DNA of 38,769 bases from Nonomuraea sp. MG754425 (GTDB lineage: Bacteria > Actinomycetota > Actinomycetes > Streptosporangiales > Streptosporangiaceae), in NCBI RefSeq assembly GCF_021699195.1, contig NZ_SSXE01000005.1, forward strand, positions 1-38,769, given 5' to 3'. Below the pieces are notes generated by a model. That model was not told the origin of the DNA, did not search any database, and saw only the letters and a program-made list of their open reading frames with translations. Positions 15,382-22,495 of this stretch are shown one piece after another (within the stretch, counting starts at the first letter, position 1; each line of letters starts with the position of its first letter). The position numbers and the translations under genes were made by a program.

Positions 15382-16022
15382 GTCGCCAACTGGCCCTGCG
15401 GATGTCCCCTGTAGTCGCGTTCTACCAGGTGGATCTGCCCGAGGTCGTGGAGTTGCTGATCGCCTGGCGGCACCCGCTGCACCTGCCCGACGACGAACAC
15501 CCGGACGGCCGGCCCTACACGCGTCCGTTCGGCAGCCTGGCGTTCGTCATGGAGGACCGTGGCCGGGTGGCCGCCGCCGTGGTGCTGGCCAGCACCATCA
15601 ACGCCAGCGTCAGCAAGACGGACGGGCTGCACCGGTACAACACGGTGGACCTGGCTCGGATCGCCCGCTCGCCGGACCGCCGTGACGAGCGCTGCCTGCG
15701 GGCGGTGCTGCGTATCGCCCGCATGTACCTCGTGCCGATGTGGCTGGGCGCCTACGCCCGCTGGGACGCGCGCAGCGCCGAGCTGTGCGGCGGGCAGCCG
15801 CAGATCGAGGCGCTGTCGTCCACGAGCCTGCCGGGCACGCCTGGCCAGCTCTACCGCTTCGACGGCTTCGAGCGCATCCGCGTCTCGAAGGGCCCCAAGG
15901 GCGGCTCCCGCCAGAAGCCGAGCGCCGCGAACGAGATCGCTGACGGGGCGCGCGGCCTGTGGGTCTATCGCTACCCCGAACCGATCACCACCACCACGAA
16001 GGAGATCGCCCATGTCGGATAA
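15378..16022 (+). CDS. GNAT-fold protein resembling phage Mom DNA modifiers
   Basis: 214 residues. After an N-terminal aromatic region with WRHPLHLP comes GSLAFVMEDRGRVAAAVVLAS, a beta hairpin, then DLARIARSPDRRDERCLRAVLRIA, a strand and helix matching the acyl-CoA-binding A-region layout of GNAT folds, and late GTPGQLYRFDGFERI. The order resembles phage Mu Mom, a GNAT-like enzyme that hypermodifies adenine in DNA. No Q/RxxGxG/A motif is clear, which is also true of Mom. It is coupled to the zinc protein before it and overlaps the DUF5131 gene by 11 bases. A DNA-modification role is inference; a standard acetyltransferase is the alternative. Confidence 0.45.
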   Translation: MSRQLALRMSPVVAFYQVDLPEVVELLIAWRHPLHLPDDEHPDGRPYTRPFGSLAFVMEDRGRVAAAVVLASTINASVSKTDGLHRYNTVDLARIARSPDRRDERCLRAVLRIARMYLVPMWLGAYARWDARSAELCGGQPQIEALSSTSLPGTPGQLYRFDGFERIRVSKGPKGGSRQKPSAANEIADGARGLWVYRYPEPITTTTKEIAHVG

Positions 16023-16935
16023 CAGCACGATCGAGTGGCTGAACAAGCCCGGCTACCAGCCCGCCACCTGGAACCCCACCATCGGCTGCAAGCGAGTGTC
16101 GCCAGGCTGCGACAACTGCTACCCCATCCCGCTCGCCCGCATCCGGGAAGCCAACCCGAACCCGAAGATCGCCGCCGCGTTCGCGGGCGTGGTCGAGCAC
16201 ACCGGCGACCGTCTCGACTGGACCGGCCAGGTCAACCTGCTGCCCGACCGGCTCGATATGCCGCTTAAGTGGCGCCAGCCCCGCATGGTGTTCGTCAACT
16301 CCCTGTCCGACCTGTTCCACGACGCGATCCCGGACCAGTTCATCACCCAGGTCTTCGCCATGATGGCGTCCGCGCCGCAGCACGCGTTCCAGATCCTCAC
16401 CAAACGCCACGGGCGGATGCGCTCTCTGCTGTCGTCGGAAGTGTTCCGAACCGAGGTTGCCTACTGGGCCGGGCAGATGTGCGAGAACGGCGACGTCATG
16501 CACGACTCCGTGATGTTCGGTGAGTGGCCGAGGCGAAACATCTGGTTGGGCGTCTCGGTCGAGAACCAGCAGTGGGCCGACATCCGCATCCCCGCCCTCC
16601 TGGAGACTCCGGTCGCCGTCCGGTGGATCTCGGCTGAGCCGCTGCTCGGGCCAGTGACCCTGTGCCGAATCAACTGGATCGGCCGCGACCCGCTCCAGCG
16701 CAACGAGCCCCGCCTCGACTGGGTCGTCGCCGGCGGCGAGTCCGGGCCTGGCGCGAGGCCGATGCACCCGGACTGGCCGCGCCGTCTCCGCGACCAATGC
16801 GTCAAGACAGGAGTCCCCTTCTTCATGAAGCAGGCCGGCGCCGTGCTCGCGAAGGAGTGGGGCTGCTCCGACTCGAAGGGCCACAACCCGGCCGAGTGGC
16901 CCGAGCGGTTCCCGAGGGAGTACCCCGATGCCTGA
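16012..16935 (+). CDS. DUF5131 (phage Gp37/Gp68) radical-SAM-like protein
   Basis: 307 residues from ATG 16012 with AAGGAG upstream, inside the end of the preceding gene. The hallmark WNPTIGCKRVSPGCDNCY gives Cys ligands C26, C33 and C36 (CX6CX2C), the proposed Fe-S cluster of this radical-SAM-related family. The conserved blocks VFVNSLSDLFH, FQILTKRHGRM, WLGVSVENQ, RWISAEPLLGP, WVVAGGESGPGARP and FFMKQAG are all present, so the domain is complete. Members are spread by phages and plasmids; the reaction is unknown. The overlap with the Mom-like gene suggests joint action on the same substrate. Confidence 0.9.
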   Translation: MSDNSTIEWLNKPGYQPATWNPTIGCKRVSPGCDNCYPIPLARIREANPNPKIAAAFAGVVEHTGDRLDWTGQVNLLPDRLDMPLKWRQPRMVFVNSLSDLFHDAIPDQFITQVFAMMASAPQHAFQILTKRHGRMRSLLSSEVFRTEVAYWAGQMCENGDVMHDSVMFGEWPRRNIWLGVSVENQQWADIRIPALLETPVAVRWISAEPLLGPVTLCRINWIGRDPLQRNEPRLDWVVAGGESGPGARPMHPDWPRRLRDQCVKTGVPFFMKQAGAVLAKEWGCSDSKGHNPAEWPERFPREYPDA

Positions 16936-17299
16936 CCTGACCCTCTGGGAAGAACTGGAGATGGCGGCCAACCTCTGCCGCGAGATCGCCGCGCAGACGA
17001 GCGGCGCCCCGTGGCGGGCCAACGGCCACAACGTGGACGGCCCGGCCGGGCCGGTCGCCACCGCGTACCAGTGCTACGCCGATGCCGCTTGGATCGCCAT
17101 CTGCGATCCCGGCCTGGCTGTACCGCTCGCGGACATCCTGGAGCGGGCTCTCCTCATCCGGGAGCGTGAGGTCCGAGCCCAAGACGCCGGCGACTACCAC
17201 GCTGGCTGCGACGGCATCGTCGGTGAGGATTGCGACTGTTTCGAGCCCGCGGTGGCGGCGGCGCAGTACGTCCTGAAGAAGGCGACCGGCCGTGGGTAG
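16928..17299 (+). CDS. Unknown helical protein, phage-like
   Basis: 123 residues overlapping the DUF5131 stop by 8 bases. It is all helical in appearance (LWEELEMAANLCREIA, YADAAWIAICDP) with a terminal cluster of Cys and Asp (GCDGIVGEDCDCFEP). Proteins of this style are common and unnamed in actinophage genomes. It has no recognised motif. It overlaps the DUF4326 gene start by 8 bases, keeping the module continuous. Confidence 0.65.
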   Translation: MPDLTLWEELEMAANLCREIAAQTSGAPWRANGHNVDGPAGPVATAYQCYADAAWIAICDPGLAVPLADILERALLIREREVRAQDAGDYHAGCDGIVGEDCDCFEPAVAAAQYVLKKATGRG

Positions 17300-17591
17300 G
17301 CGGGTCAAGGTCGCTGGGGATCTGTTCCACGGCCAGGTCCCCGCCGGAGCCGTCTACATCGGCCGCGCCGCGCCGGGCCTGCCTAGGTCGCCATTCGCGA
17401 ACCCGTTCCCCGTCAAGGTCTACGGGCGGAAGAACTCCGAGATCATGTACCGCCAGTACCTCTGCGACAACCCGGACCTCATCGATCGGGCCATCCAGGA
17501 GATCGGCGACGCGGACGTGGCCTGCTGGTGCAAGCCAACCGACTGGTGCCACGGCGACGTGCTGCTCCCCGCGATGGCGGCCAGGCGGTGA
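17292..17591 (+). CDS. DUF4326 family protein
   Basis: 99 residues, nearly all of it the DUF4326 domain. Seen in order are VYIGRAAPGLPRSPFANPF, the EIMYRQYL helix, and the family's end signature ACWCKPTDWCHGDVLL with its CWC...CHGD ligands. DUF4326 is a small, mostly phage- and plasmid-borne family without known activity. The Cys-His-Asp arrangement suggests metal binding. It sits 4 bases before the DpdA-like gene. Confidence 0.9.
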   Translation: MGRRVKVAGDLFHGQVPAGAVYIGRAAPGLPRSPFANPFPVKVYGRKNSEIMYRQYLCDNPDLIDRAIQEIGDADVACWCKPTDWCHGDVLLPAMAARR

Positions 17592-17595
17592 CCCG

Positions 17596-18498
17596 ATGCG
17601 ATTCTTCCTCGGGACGAGCGCGTCTTCCTGGCTCAGGCGAGAGGACGTCGGCGTGCCTCTCTGCGTCGCCTACCCGCGCCTGGCCACGATCAAGGGCGAG
17701 CTGCCGCGCGCTGTGGTGCCGTGGATTCTCGACTCGGGCGGCTTCAATCAGGTCACGCAGCGGGGCGAGTACACGGTCACGGCGATCGACTACGTGCGAG
17801 CAGTACGCCGGTACGCCGACGAGATCGGCAACCTGCGGTGGGCGGCGTGCCAGGACTGGATGTGCGAGCCGCCCGCGCTCGCCAGGTCGGGCCGGTCGGT
17901 GAACGGCCACCAACATCTGTCGATCGACAACTACATCACCCTGCGCGGGCAGTGGGGGCCGGACAGCCCGTTCGTGCCGCCGCTCCAGGGCGACAGCCGC
18001 GACGCCTTCCTACGCCACGTCGATATGTACGCGCGGCGTGGCATCGACCTGACGGGGGCTCCGCTCGTCAGCGTCGGATCGGTGTGCCGGATGCAGAGCA
18101 CGCCCGAGATCGGGCGCGTGCTCGGCGCGCTGGCCGGCCTGGGCCTGCGGATGCACGGGTTCGGCGTGAAGACGCTCGGTCTGCGCCGGTTCTGGCCTCT
18201 CCTCTTCTCGGCTGACTCCCAGGCGTGGTCGAAGAATGCCCGCGAGAACGCCGACGACATCTATATTGACGTCCCCGAACACACCCATCCCCGCGGCGGC
18301 AAGACCTGTTCGAGCTGCCCCGTGTACGCGCTGGCCTGGCGGAAGCGGATGCTGGCCAGCCTCCCGGTCGCCCCCTCGCACACGGTGATGGAACTGCCCG
18401 GCATTTACGGGGAGGGGCTGTCGGCCCTGACCAGGGCAGAGCCGCCGCGCGTGCGATACAGGCCGGGCATCCCCATCTACGACAGGAGAAGATCATGA
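17596..18498 (+). CDS. DpdA/TGT-like (queuine tRNA-ribosyltransferase-like) protein
   Basis: 300 residues in a single complete domain. ILDSGGF (44-50) and CQDWMCEPP (85-93) carry D46 and D87, equivalent to TGT-type catalytic and substrate-binding aspartates. VGSVCR (160-165), MHGFGVK (186-192) and SADSQAWS (205-212) complete the TIM-barrel signature, and CSSC (238-241) supplies zinc ligands. The family exchanges a base for a 7-deazaguanine in tRNA or, for DpdA, in DNA. No preQ0-synthesis genes (folE, queD, queE, queC) are visible, so a precursor would come from the host, or the substrate base is different. Coupled to the HTH gene that follows. Confidence 0.8.
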   Translation: MRFFLGTSASSWLRREDVGVPLCVAYPRLATIKGELPRAVVPWILDSGGFNQVTQRGEYTVTAIDYVRAVRRYADEIGNLRWAACQDWMCEPPALARSGRSVNGHQHLSIDNYITLRGQWGPDSPFVPPLQGDSRDAFLRHVDMYARRGIDLTGAPLVSVGSVCRMQSTPEIGRVLGALAGLGLRMHGFGVKTLGLRRFWPLLFSADSQAWSKNARENADDIYIDVPEHTHPRGGKTCSSCPVYALAWRKRMLASLPVAPSHTVMELPGIYGEGLSALTRAEPPRVRYRPGIPIYDRRRS

Positions 18499-19253
18499 CC
18501 CAGGTCAAGGGCCCTGCGCTGAACACGAGGCAGACTGAACGCCCCCATCTCACGCTCGTCGTCTCCCAACCCTCCGAGCAGACCACCAGCCCGTCCGCGC
18601 CGGCCAGGATCGCGATCCCGTACGAGATGCGCGACCATCTCGCCCAAACGGTGGCCGCAGCGCTGGAAGGGCTCGCTCTAGCAGAGGCGGACGGTGTGCC
18701 GGAGGTCACCGCCGCTGCTGCTGAGGACGCGGCGTACCCGCTGAACCGGCTGATCGACCTTTTCACCGTGCGCTACCGGACCAGCCCAGGTCGGGCACGA
18801 AGCCACGCGATGCGAATGGTTCGCGCCCGGATGGGGATTACGCCCGGACGATGCTGGGAGCAGGTGTCGGCGCGTGACCGCGGGGAGGAGATCAAGTCTC
18901 TCGTCCAGGAGGGGCTGTCAGACGAGGCCATCGCCCAGCGGCTGAGACTGACTGTGCGTACGGTGCAGCGGCACAAGCAGGCAGCCGGGCTGACGTTCCG
19001 GAGGTGCCTGTACGACGAGTGGGCGCCCCGCATCCTCGCCCATCTCGGGCGGTTCCCGGGTACGGAGTTCAGCAGCACCGATCTCGCCCGCGTGCTGCTG
19101 GGGGAACCCAGCGGCCGGTTCAGTTCGGCGCTGCGCCGCCTGGAGCGGGAGGGACGAACCATCGCGGTGGCGGGTATCCGCGACTCTGGTTCGCCCACGG
19201 TGAGGACGACGCGGTGGCGGATCGCCTCTGGTCGAGAGGAGGGCGGGCAGTAG
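18495..19253 (+). CDS. Protein with two helix-turn-helix segments
   Basis: 252 residues, ATGA-coupled to the DpdA-like gene. After a disordered N-terminus and a helical region, EEIKSLVQEGLSDEAIAQRL with RLTVRTVQRHKQAAGL forms a LuxR/resolvase-type HTH (about 135-170). A second winged-helix segment (FSSTDLARVLLGEPSGRF then ALRRLEREGRTIAV) follows. It is probably a DNA-binding regulator of the array or a DNA-metabolism factor. No sensor or enzyme domain is seen. Confidence 0.6.
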   Translation: MTQVKGPALNTRQTERPHLTLVVSQPSEQTTSPSAPARIAIPYEMRDHLAQTVAAALEGLALAEADGVPEVTAAAAEDAAYPLNRLIDLFTVRYRTSPGRARSHAMRMVRARMGITPGRCWEQVSARDRGEEIKSLVQEGLSDEAIAQRLRLTVRTVQRHKQAAGLTFRRCLYDEWAPRILAHLGRFPGTEFSSTDLARVLLGEPSGRFSSALRRLEREGRTIAVAGIRDSGSPTVRTTRWRIASGREEGGQ

Positions 19254-19558
19254 TGGCGGCGCGGAAATGTAGGAGCTGCCGGAAGCGGCCCGCCGCTCGG
19301 AAAGCGAGCGGCTGGTGTCGGGCCTGCGGCGACCGGTGGAAGCGAGCAGGGAAGCCCAAGGAAGGCCCGCCGCCGCCGGGTAAGGGCGGCCGGCCCCGCG
19401 AGGCCGGCACCGAGAAGCGGGTGCAGCGGACGCGGGACCTGTTGGCCGAGGGCAAGGGCACGATGGAGATCGCTCGCCTGCTCGGCGTGCCCGGATCCAC
19501 GGTGACGTACTATAAGCACCGGCTGGCCGAACGCGGTGAACTGCCGGTTGCTGCGTGA
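19253..19558 (+). CDS. Zinc-ribbon plus HTH small DNA-binding protein
   Basis: 101 residues from GTG 19253, sharing a base with the previous stop. It has CRSC (6-9) and WCRAC (20s), a four-Cys ribbon, then a basic Gly/Pro linker and a helix-turn-helix (DLLAEGKGTMEIARLLGVPG followed by STVTYYKHRLAERGEL). It is a likely DNA-binding regulator. Its upstream frame is open but lies inside the previous gene. Palindrome copy 5 starts 2 bases after its stop. Confidence 0.65.
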   Translation: MAARKCRSCRKRPAARKASGWCRACGDRWKRAGKPKEGPPPPGKGGRPREAGTEKRVQRTRDLLAEGKGTMEIARLLGVPGSTVTYYKHRLAERGELPVAA

Positions 19559-19559
19559 C

Positions 19560-19577
19560 GTTGGCGGTTGCGCCAAC
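19560..19577. repeat. Dispersed 18-bp palindrome, copy 5 (GTTGGCGGTTGCGCCAAC)
   Basis: One mismatch in the right arm. It begins 2 bases after a stop and is followed 6 bases later by the stem-loop at 19583-19610. Confidence 0.75.
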
Positions 19578-19582
19578 TATCT

Positions 19583-19610
19583 GGGCGCGGTCCCAGGCGG
19601 GGCCGCGCCC
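19583..19610 (+). terminator. Stem-loop
   Basis: GGGCGCGG (19583-19590), a 12-base loop and CCGCGCCC (19603-19610), 22 bases before the next ATG. Confidence 0.5.
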
Positions 19611-19631
19611 TCCGTGCTTCACTGGGGATCG

Positions 19632-19928
19632 ATGAACGACAACCCCGAGACCGGCAACCCGCTGAACCGCCCCTCCTGGTACACCACGGCCGAGCTGGAC
19701 GCTGTGCAGCTCGTGCCGACCGGGCTGGAGGACGGCCGATACCTCGTGCTCGTCGCCGGTGACCTGCTCGGCACAGTCGGCCCCGCACGGTCCGGGTGGC
19801 CAGCCCGGCGCCGCTCTGGCACGACGATCGAGCGGGCGACCACGCTCCGGCACACGCGGGCGGTGGCCGTGGCGGAACTTCTCGCCGATGTTGAGCGATT
19901 GTGGCACGCTTGCCGAGATGTCGTGTAA
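19632..19928 (+). CDS. 98-residue unknown protein
   Basis: ATG 19632 with GGGGAT upstream. A small beta-rich fold is suggested by DAVQLVPTGLEDGRYLVLVAG, followed by an Arg-rich loop and a C-terminal helix (VAVAELLADVERLWHA). No family is recognised. It follows palindrome copy 5 and a hairpin, so it may begin a new transcript. The next 187 bases hold only a doubtful reading frame. Confidence 0.6.
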   Translation: MNDNPETGNPLNRPSWYTTAELDAVQLVPTGLEDGRYLVLVAGDLLGTVGPARSGWPARRRSGTTIERATTLRHTRAVAVAELLADVERLWHACRDVV

Positions 19929-20115
19929 ATTCCGAAATGGCTGACGCTCCAGCCCACCTTTGGAGTCCGGTACCCCGCCCACGCAGGGGCCAGGCGATCG
20001 ACCGGGGAAGTGTCGAAGGGACAGCGAGCGACCCCCTCATTTGCGACGCGCGCCGATGGCTGCGCTTCTCGACCATGCAGGGGGTGGGCGTGGGACACCT
20101 CCGGACGGGCGAGAG

Positions 20116-20400
20116 ATGTCAAACGATCTAGGCCGCGCCACGCGGGAGCTGATGCATCATCGGCCCGGCAAGAAGTACACCGAGGTCCGCGACGAGCTCC
20201 TCGACTGGCTCGACGGCCGCGAGGAGACGCCGGGCGAGGCCGTCGCCATCATGACCGACCCCGCGAACGAGATTCTGTGCGAGGACTGCGGCTGGACGGT
20301 CGGGATGGTCTGCCCCGAATGCTCGAAGGGCTGCGGCTGCGAGACCGACTGCACCGGGTGGCGGCACCGTGAGTACATGCACCCCGACGACCTCGCCTAG
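20116..20400 (+). CDS. Cys-rich protein ending at an in-frame amber codon
   Basis: 94 residues from ATG 20116 (GAGAG upstream). ILCEDCGW, MVCPECSKGCGCETDC form a dense zinc-binding region. The frame stops at TAG 20398-20400, but the same frame continues for 25 more codons to TAG 20476-20478 and includes CPECGGDTRTG and CHCDD, a natural zinc-ribbon ending placed exactly before the next gene's ribosome site. No start codon exists in the extension. A nonsense mutation or amber readthrough is therefore likely; the intact protein would be 120 residues. Function is unknown. Confidence 0.65.
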   Translation: MSNDLGRATRELMHHRPGKKYTEVRDELLDWLDGREETPGEAVAIMTDPANEILCEDCGWTVGMVCPECSKGCGCETDCTGWRHREYMHPDDLA

Positions 20401-20486
20401 CTGGAGGAGGCTGAGGCCGCGTGCCCCGAGTGTGGCGGTGACACCCGCACAGGTTACGACTGCCACTGTGACGACTAGGAGGCGCG

Positions 20487-21026
20487 GTGATTCCCAACCC
20501 GTTCGTTGCCGCCGCGCATGGCCTGGCAGTGTTCGGACTGGAGCCCGGCAGCAAGCTGGTTCGCGGGCCCGGTTGGCAGCACGCGGCGACCAGCGACCCT
20601 GACGTTCTGGCGTCGATCTGGAGGCCGGGAGACAACGTCGGCGTGGGCTGCTGGCGCTCCGGCGTGCTCGGCCTCGACCTCGACGTTAAGGACGGTGTGG
20701 ACGGCATTGCCCGCTTCGCTGTGTTGTGCGACCAGCATGGCGAGACATGGCCGGACACGATGACCGTCCGCACGCCCTCAGGCGGGCAACATCTCTACTT
20801 TGCGGTGCCTGTCGGTGTCGTCGTCGGCTCGACCGCAGGCCGTAACCCAGGCTCGCCGCTCGGGCCGGGCATCGACACTCGCGGCCCCGGCCGGGGCGGG
20901 CGTGGCGGTTACCTGGTTGGCCCCAGCTCCGTCATCGGCGGCCACGCCTACATGATCGAGCGCGACCTGCCGATCGTGACCTGCCCTGGCTGGCTTACCG
21001 GCCTGCTCAACATCGGGAGAGTGTGA
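20487..21026 (+). CDS. Stand-alone bifunctional primase/polymerase (Prim-Pol) domain
   Basis: 179 residues, GTG start after AGGAGG. VGVGCWRSGVLGLDLDVKDG (51-70) holds the D64-x-D66 metal pair, and RTPSGGQHLYF (95-105) supplies the conserved His region of the archaeo-eukaryotic-type Prim-Pol fold. Family members prime and extend DNA for plasmids and phages. Here there is no fused helicase or primase C-terminal domain, so it must work with a separate helicase or on its own in gap filling. This is one of the clearest replication genes of the element. The next gene shares four bases with it. Confidence 0.85.
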   Translation: MIPNPFVAAAHGLAVFGLEPGSKLVRGPGWQHAATSDPDVLASIWRPGDNVGVGCWRSGVLGLDLDVKDGVDGIARFAVLCDQHGETWPDTMTVRTPSGGQHLYFAVPVGVVVGSTAGRNPGSPLGPGIDTRGPGRGGRGGYLVGPSSVIGGHAYMIERDLPIVTCPGWLTGLLNIGRV

Positions 21027-21292
21027 TGGTACAGATCCGCGTCATGGACGACGATGGCGAACTGGCGGCCGAGGTCGTCGCCCGCCTGGTTCGGCTCCTG
21101 GCGAGCGAGGAGTCCGACCTGCGGGCCGGGAGTGTGAACCGGGCCAGCCACCGCGGTGGGGGCGGGCGGTTCTTCATCGACGCGATGCCCGACGATTGGG
21201 AGCCGGCCTGGCCGATTCGGGTGCCGTCTGAGCGTGTCGAGCGTGCTCCCGCGCGGAGGCCAACGCGGCGACGAGCGTTGCCACCCACATGA
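21023..21292 (+). CDS. 89-residue unknown basic protein
   Basis: GTG 21023 overlaps the Prim-Pol stop; an ATG follows immediately. A helix (EVVARLVRLLASEESDL) precedes a Gly/Arg stretch, then FFIDAMPDDWEPAWPI and an Arg-rich tail. It could be a small nucleic-acid-binding partner of the Prim-Pol protein; this rests only on coupling and charge. It converges on the RHH-like gene. Confidence 0.55.
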   Translation: MMVQIRVMDDDGELAAEVVARLVRLLASEESDLRAGSVNRASHRGGGGRFFIDAMPDDWEPAWPIRVPSERVERAPARRPTRRRALPPT

Positions 21293-21312
21293 GCGCGCGG
21301 CGTCCGGAAGCC

Positions 21313-21759
21313 TTAGAGCTGGCCGGTCTCGTCCAGGTGGTCGAACCACGCGTTCAACGCGGCCGGGATGAACTCCTGCCCACCCAGCCCTTCCAGGTGG
21401 CAGCCGGCGCTCAGGCGGGCGCGGGTGTTCGGCTTGATTCGCGCAGTGATGAGCGTGAGCGAGTCCGGATCAGCCGCCGGGGTACTCGGGCGCGGGATGG
21501 GGTTCTTCTCGCTGCCCTCGGGCATCTGAGCGGGGATGCCGAGATGGTCGCAGTAGTAAGTGATCGCGGCTTCCCAGACGCCTTGGAGGCCCAGGCCGGT
21601 GTGCTCGATGGCGTTGTTCATGCGGTCGATGGTGTCTTCGTCGAGGCGGGTGCCGGTGTTGACGAGGTCGGTCCACCCGACGGCTTTGGTGCGCGCGGTT
21701 CGCGGTTTCGCCAACGAGGCGGAGTCATCGGACTGCTGGGTTCGTTGGCGGCGGGCCAC
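21313..21759 (-). CDS. Ribbon-helix-helix-like DNA-binding protein
   Basis: 148 residues from GTG 21759. The C-terminal 45 residues (SLTLITARIKPNTRARLSAG, then QEFIPAALNAWFDHL) fit a beta strand plus two helices of the RHH/CopG-type dimeric DNA-binding fold. The N-half is basic and disordered, then helical. It points against the surrounding array. Its upstream region carries TGTCTCGCGACA (21814-21825), the exact complement of a site at the start of the second array, so it may repress itself and that array. Partition protein is an alternative role. Confidence 0.6.
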   Translation of the reverse strand: MARRQRTQQSDDSASLAKPRTARTKAVGWTDLVNTGTRLDEDTIDRMNNAIEHTGLGLQGVWEAAITYYCDHLGIPAQMPEGSEKNPIPRPSTPAADPDSLTLITARIKPNTRARLSAGCHLEGLGGQEFIPAALNAWFDHLDETGQL

Positions 21760-21813
21760 GTGGTGCTCCTGGCGGTGTGCGGCTGGGTGTGATCCCTACC
21801 GTAGACCGTGGCG

Positions 21814-21825
21814 TGTCTCGCGACA
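21814..21825 (-). promoter_or_regulatory. Candidate operator TGTCTCGCGACA upstream of the RHH-like gene
   Basis: It is the exact reverse complement of 29208-29219, and the shared block extends to 16 bases with one difference. It has TGTC...GACA arms. It lies 55 bases upstream of the minus-strand gene start. Confidence 0.5.
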
Positions 21826-21924
21826 AAAGCACGTCCGTTATGTCCGTTTCTTCGAGGCGCTGTAAGCATCGCCGCACCTATGCAATGGTGCTCTAAGAGA
21901 TAGGCTCGGAAGACATCCAATCAA

Positions 21925-21957
21925 GCCTCTCTGGCCGCCATGGCCGCGCGGAGAGGC
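21925..21957. terminator. Long-loop inverted repeat before palindrome copy 6
   Basis: GCCTCTC (21925-21931) pairs with GAGAGGC (21951-21957); a smaller GGCC...GGCC pairing sits in the loop. It is located in the 239-base non-coding stretch between divergent genes. Confidence 0.4.
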
Positions 21958-21968
21958 ATCTCGTAAAT

Positions 21969-21986
21969 GTTGGCGGAACCGCCAAC
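21969..21986. repeat. Dispersed 18-bp palindrome, copy 6 (GTTGGCGGAACCGCCAAC)
   Basis: Identical to copy 3. It ends 12 bases before ATG 21999, with AAAGGA between, so a bound protein would cover the translation start region. Confidence 0.85.
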
Positions 21987-21998
21987 GAAAGGATGATC

Positions 21999-22163
21999 AT
22001 GGACGCTGCCACGACCACCGCACTCGCCAGCAGGCTCAACGACGAGACGTACCCCGAGTTCTACGAGCACCCCGGCGAGCTCATCGAGGAGCACGACCCC
22101 GACGCGGACCGCCGCGCTGCCCAGGAGATCATCGCCATGCTCACGGAGGCGTACGGGCTATGA
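21999..22163 (+). CDS. 54-residue acidic peptide
   Basis: ATG right after palindrome copy 6 and AAAGGA. An acidic, helical peptide (EFYEHPGELIEEHDPDADRR) with no family match. It ends in an ATGA overlap with the next gene. As the first gene after a copy of the palindrome it may be a leader gene for the 21999-23370 run. Confidence 0.6.
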   Translation: MDAATTTALASRLNDETYPEFYEHPGELIEEHDPDADRRAAQEIIAMLTEAYGL

Positions 22164-22495
22164 GCGGCCAACTCGACCGGCATAGCTATCACGGTCGCCT
22201 CACGGGAGACAACATCGACGGGGTCGCCGACCGGCTCCGCGCTACCCTCCTCGGCCGCCCGTTCATCCTCGTGCGCAGCTCTCCCAGCAGCAACGACGGC
22301 ACTCCCCGATCCAGGTCGTCGTCCTCGGCGACGCGAGCCGGGGCCTGGAGTTCAGCGGCGGCGGCGTCCTTCTGCTTCGCCGCCAGGGAAGGATCTCGGA
22401 TCGCGTTCGAGGGCCACGTGTTCACCATCTCCGAGTACTCACCGAGCGGTCACCTGCATCACTGGGTGTTCGCCCCGGAAGGCAGCGGCGAATGA
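22160..22495 (+). CDS. Unknown protein with a mis-framed middle (compensated shifts)
   Basis: The open frame gives 111 residues. Residues 1-47 and the end (IAFEGHVFTISEYSPSGHLHHWVF) look natural, but the middle is Ser/Ala-rich and low in GC3 quality. From 22309 to about 22398 the -1 frame instead reads IQVVVLGDASRGLEFSGGGV followed by LLLRRQG, a far more protein-like segment. One lost base near 22307 and one gained near 22399 would join the three parts. The present frame may thus be a repaired double mutant or contain two sequence errors. Coupled on both sides by ATGA overlaps. No family is recognised. Confidence 0.5.
   Translation: MSGQLDRHSYHGRLTGDNIDGVADRLRATLLGRPFILVRSSPSSNDGTPRSRSSSSATRAGAWSSAAAASFCFAAREGSRIAFEGHVFTISEYSPSGHLHHWVFAPEGSGE

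Noticed and set aside
19937..20131. 64-codon frame between 19928 and 20116
   Set aside because: Weak third-position GC bias, no ribosome site and overlap with the better-supported gene at 20116.
21698..21715. Ninth palindrome-like sequence (GTTCGCGGTTTCGCCAAC)
   Set aside because: Two mismatches and located inside the RHH-like coding region; likely chance or a decayed copy, so it was not counted.
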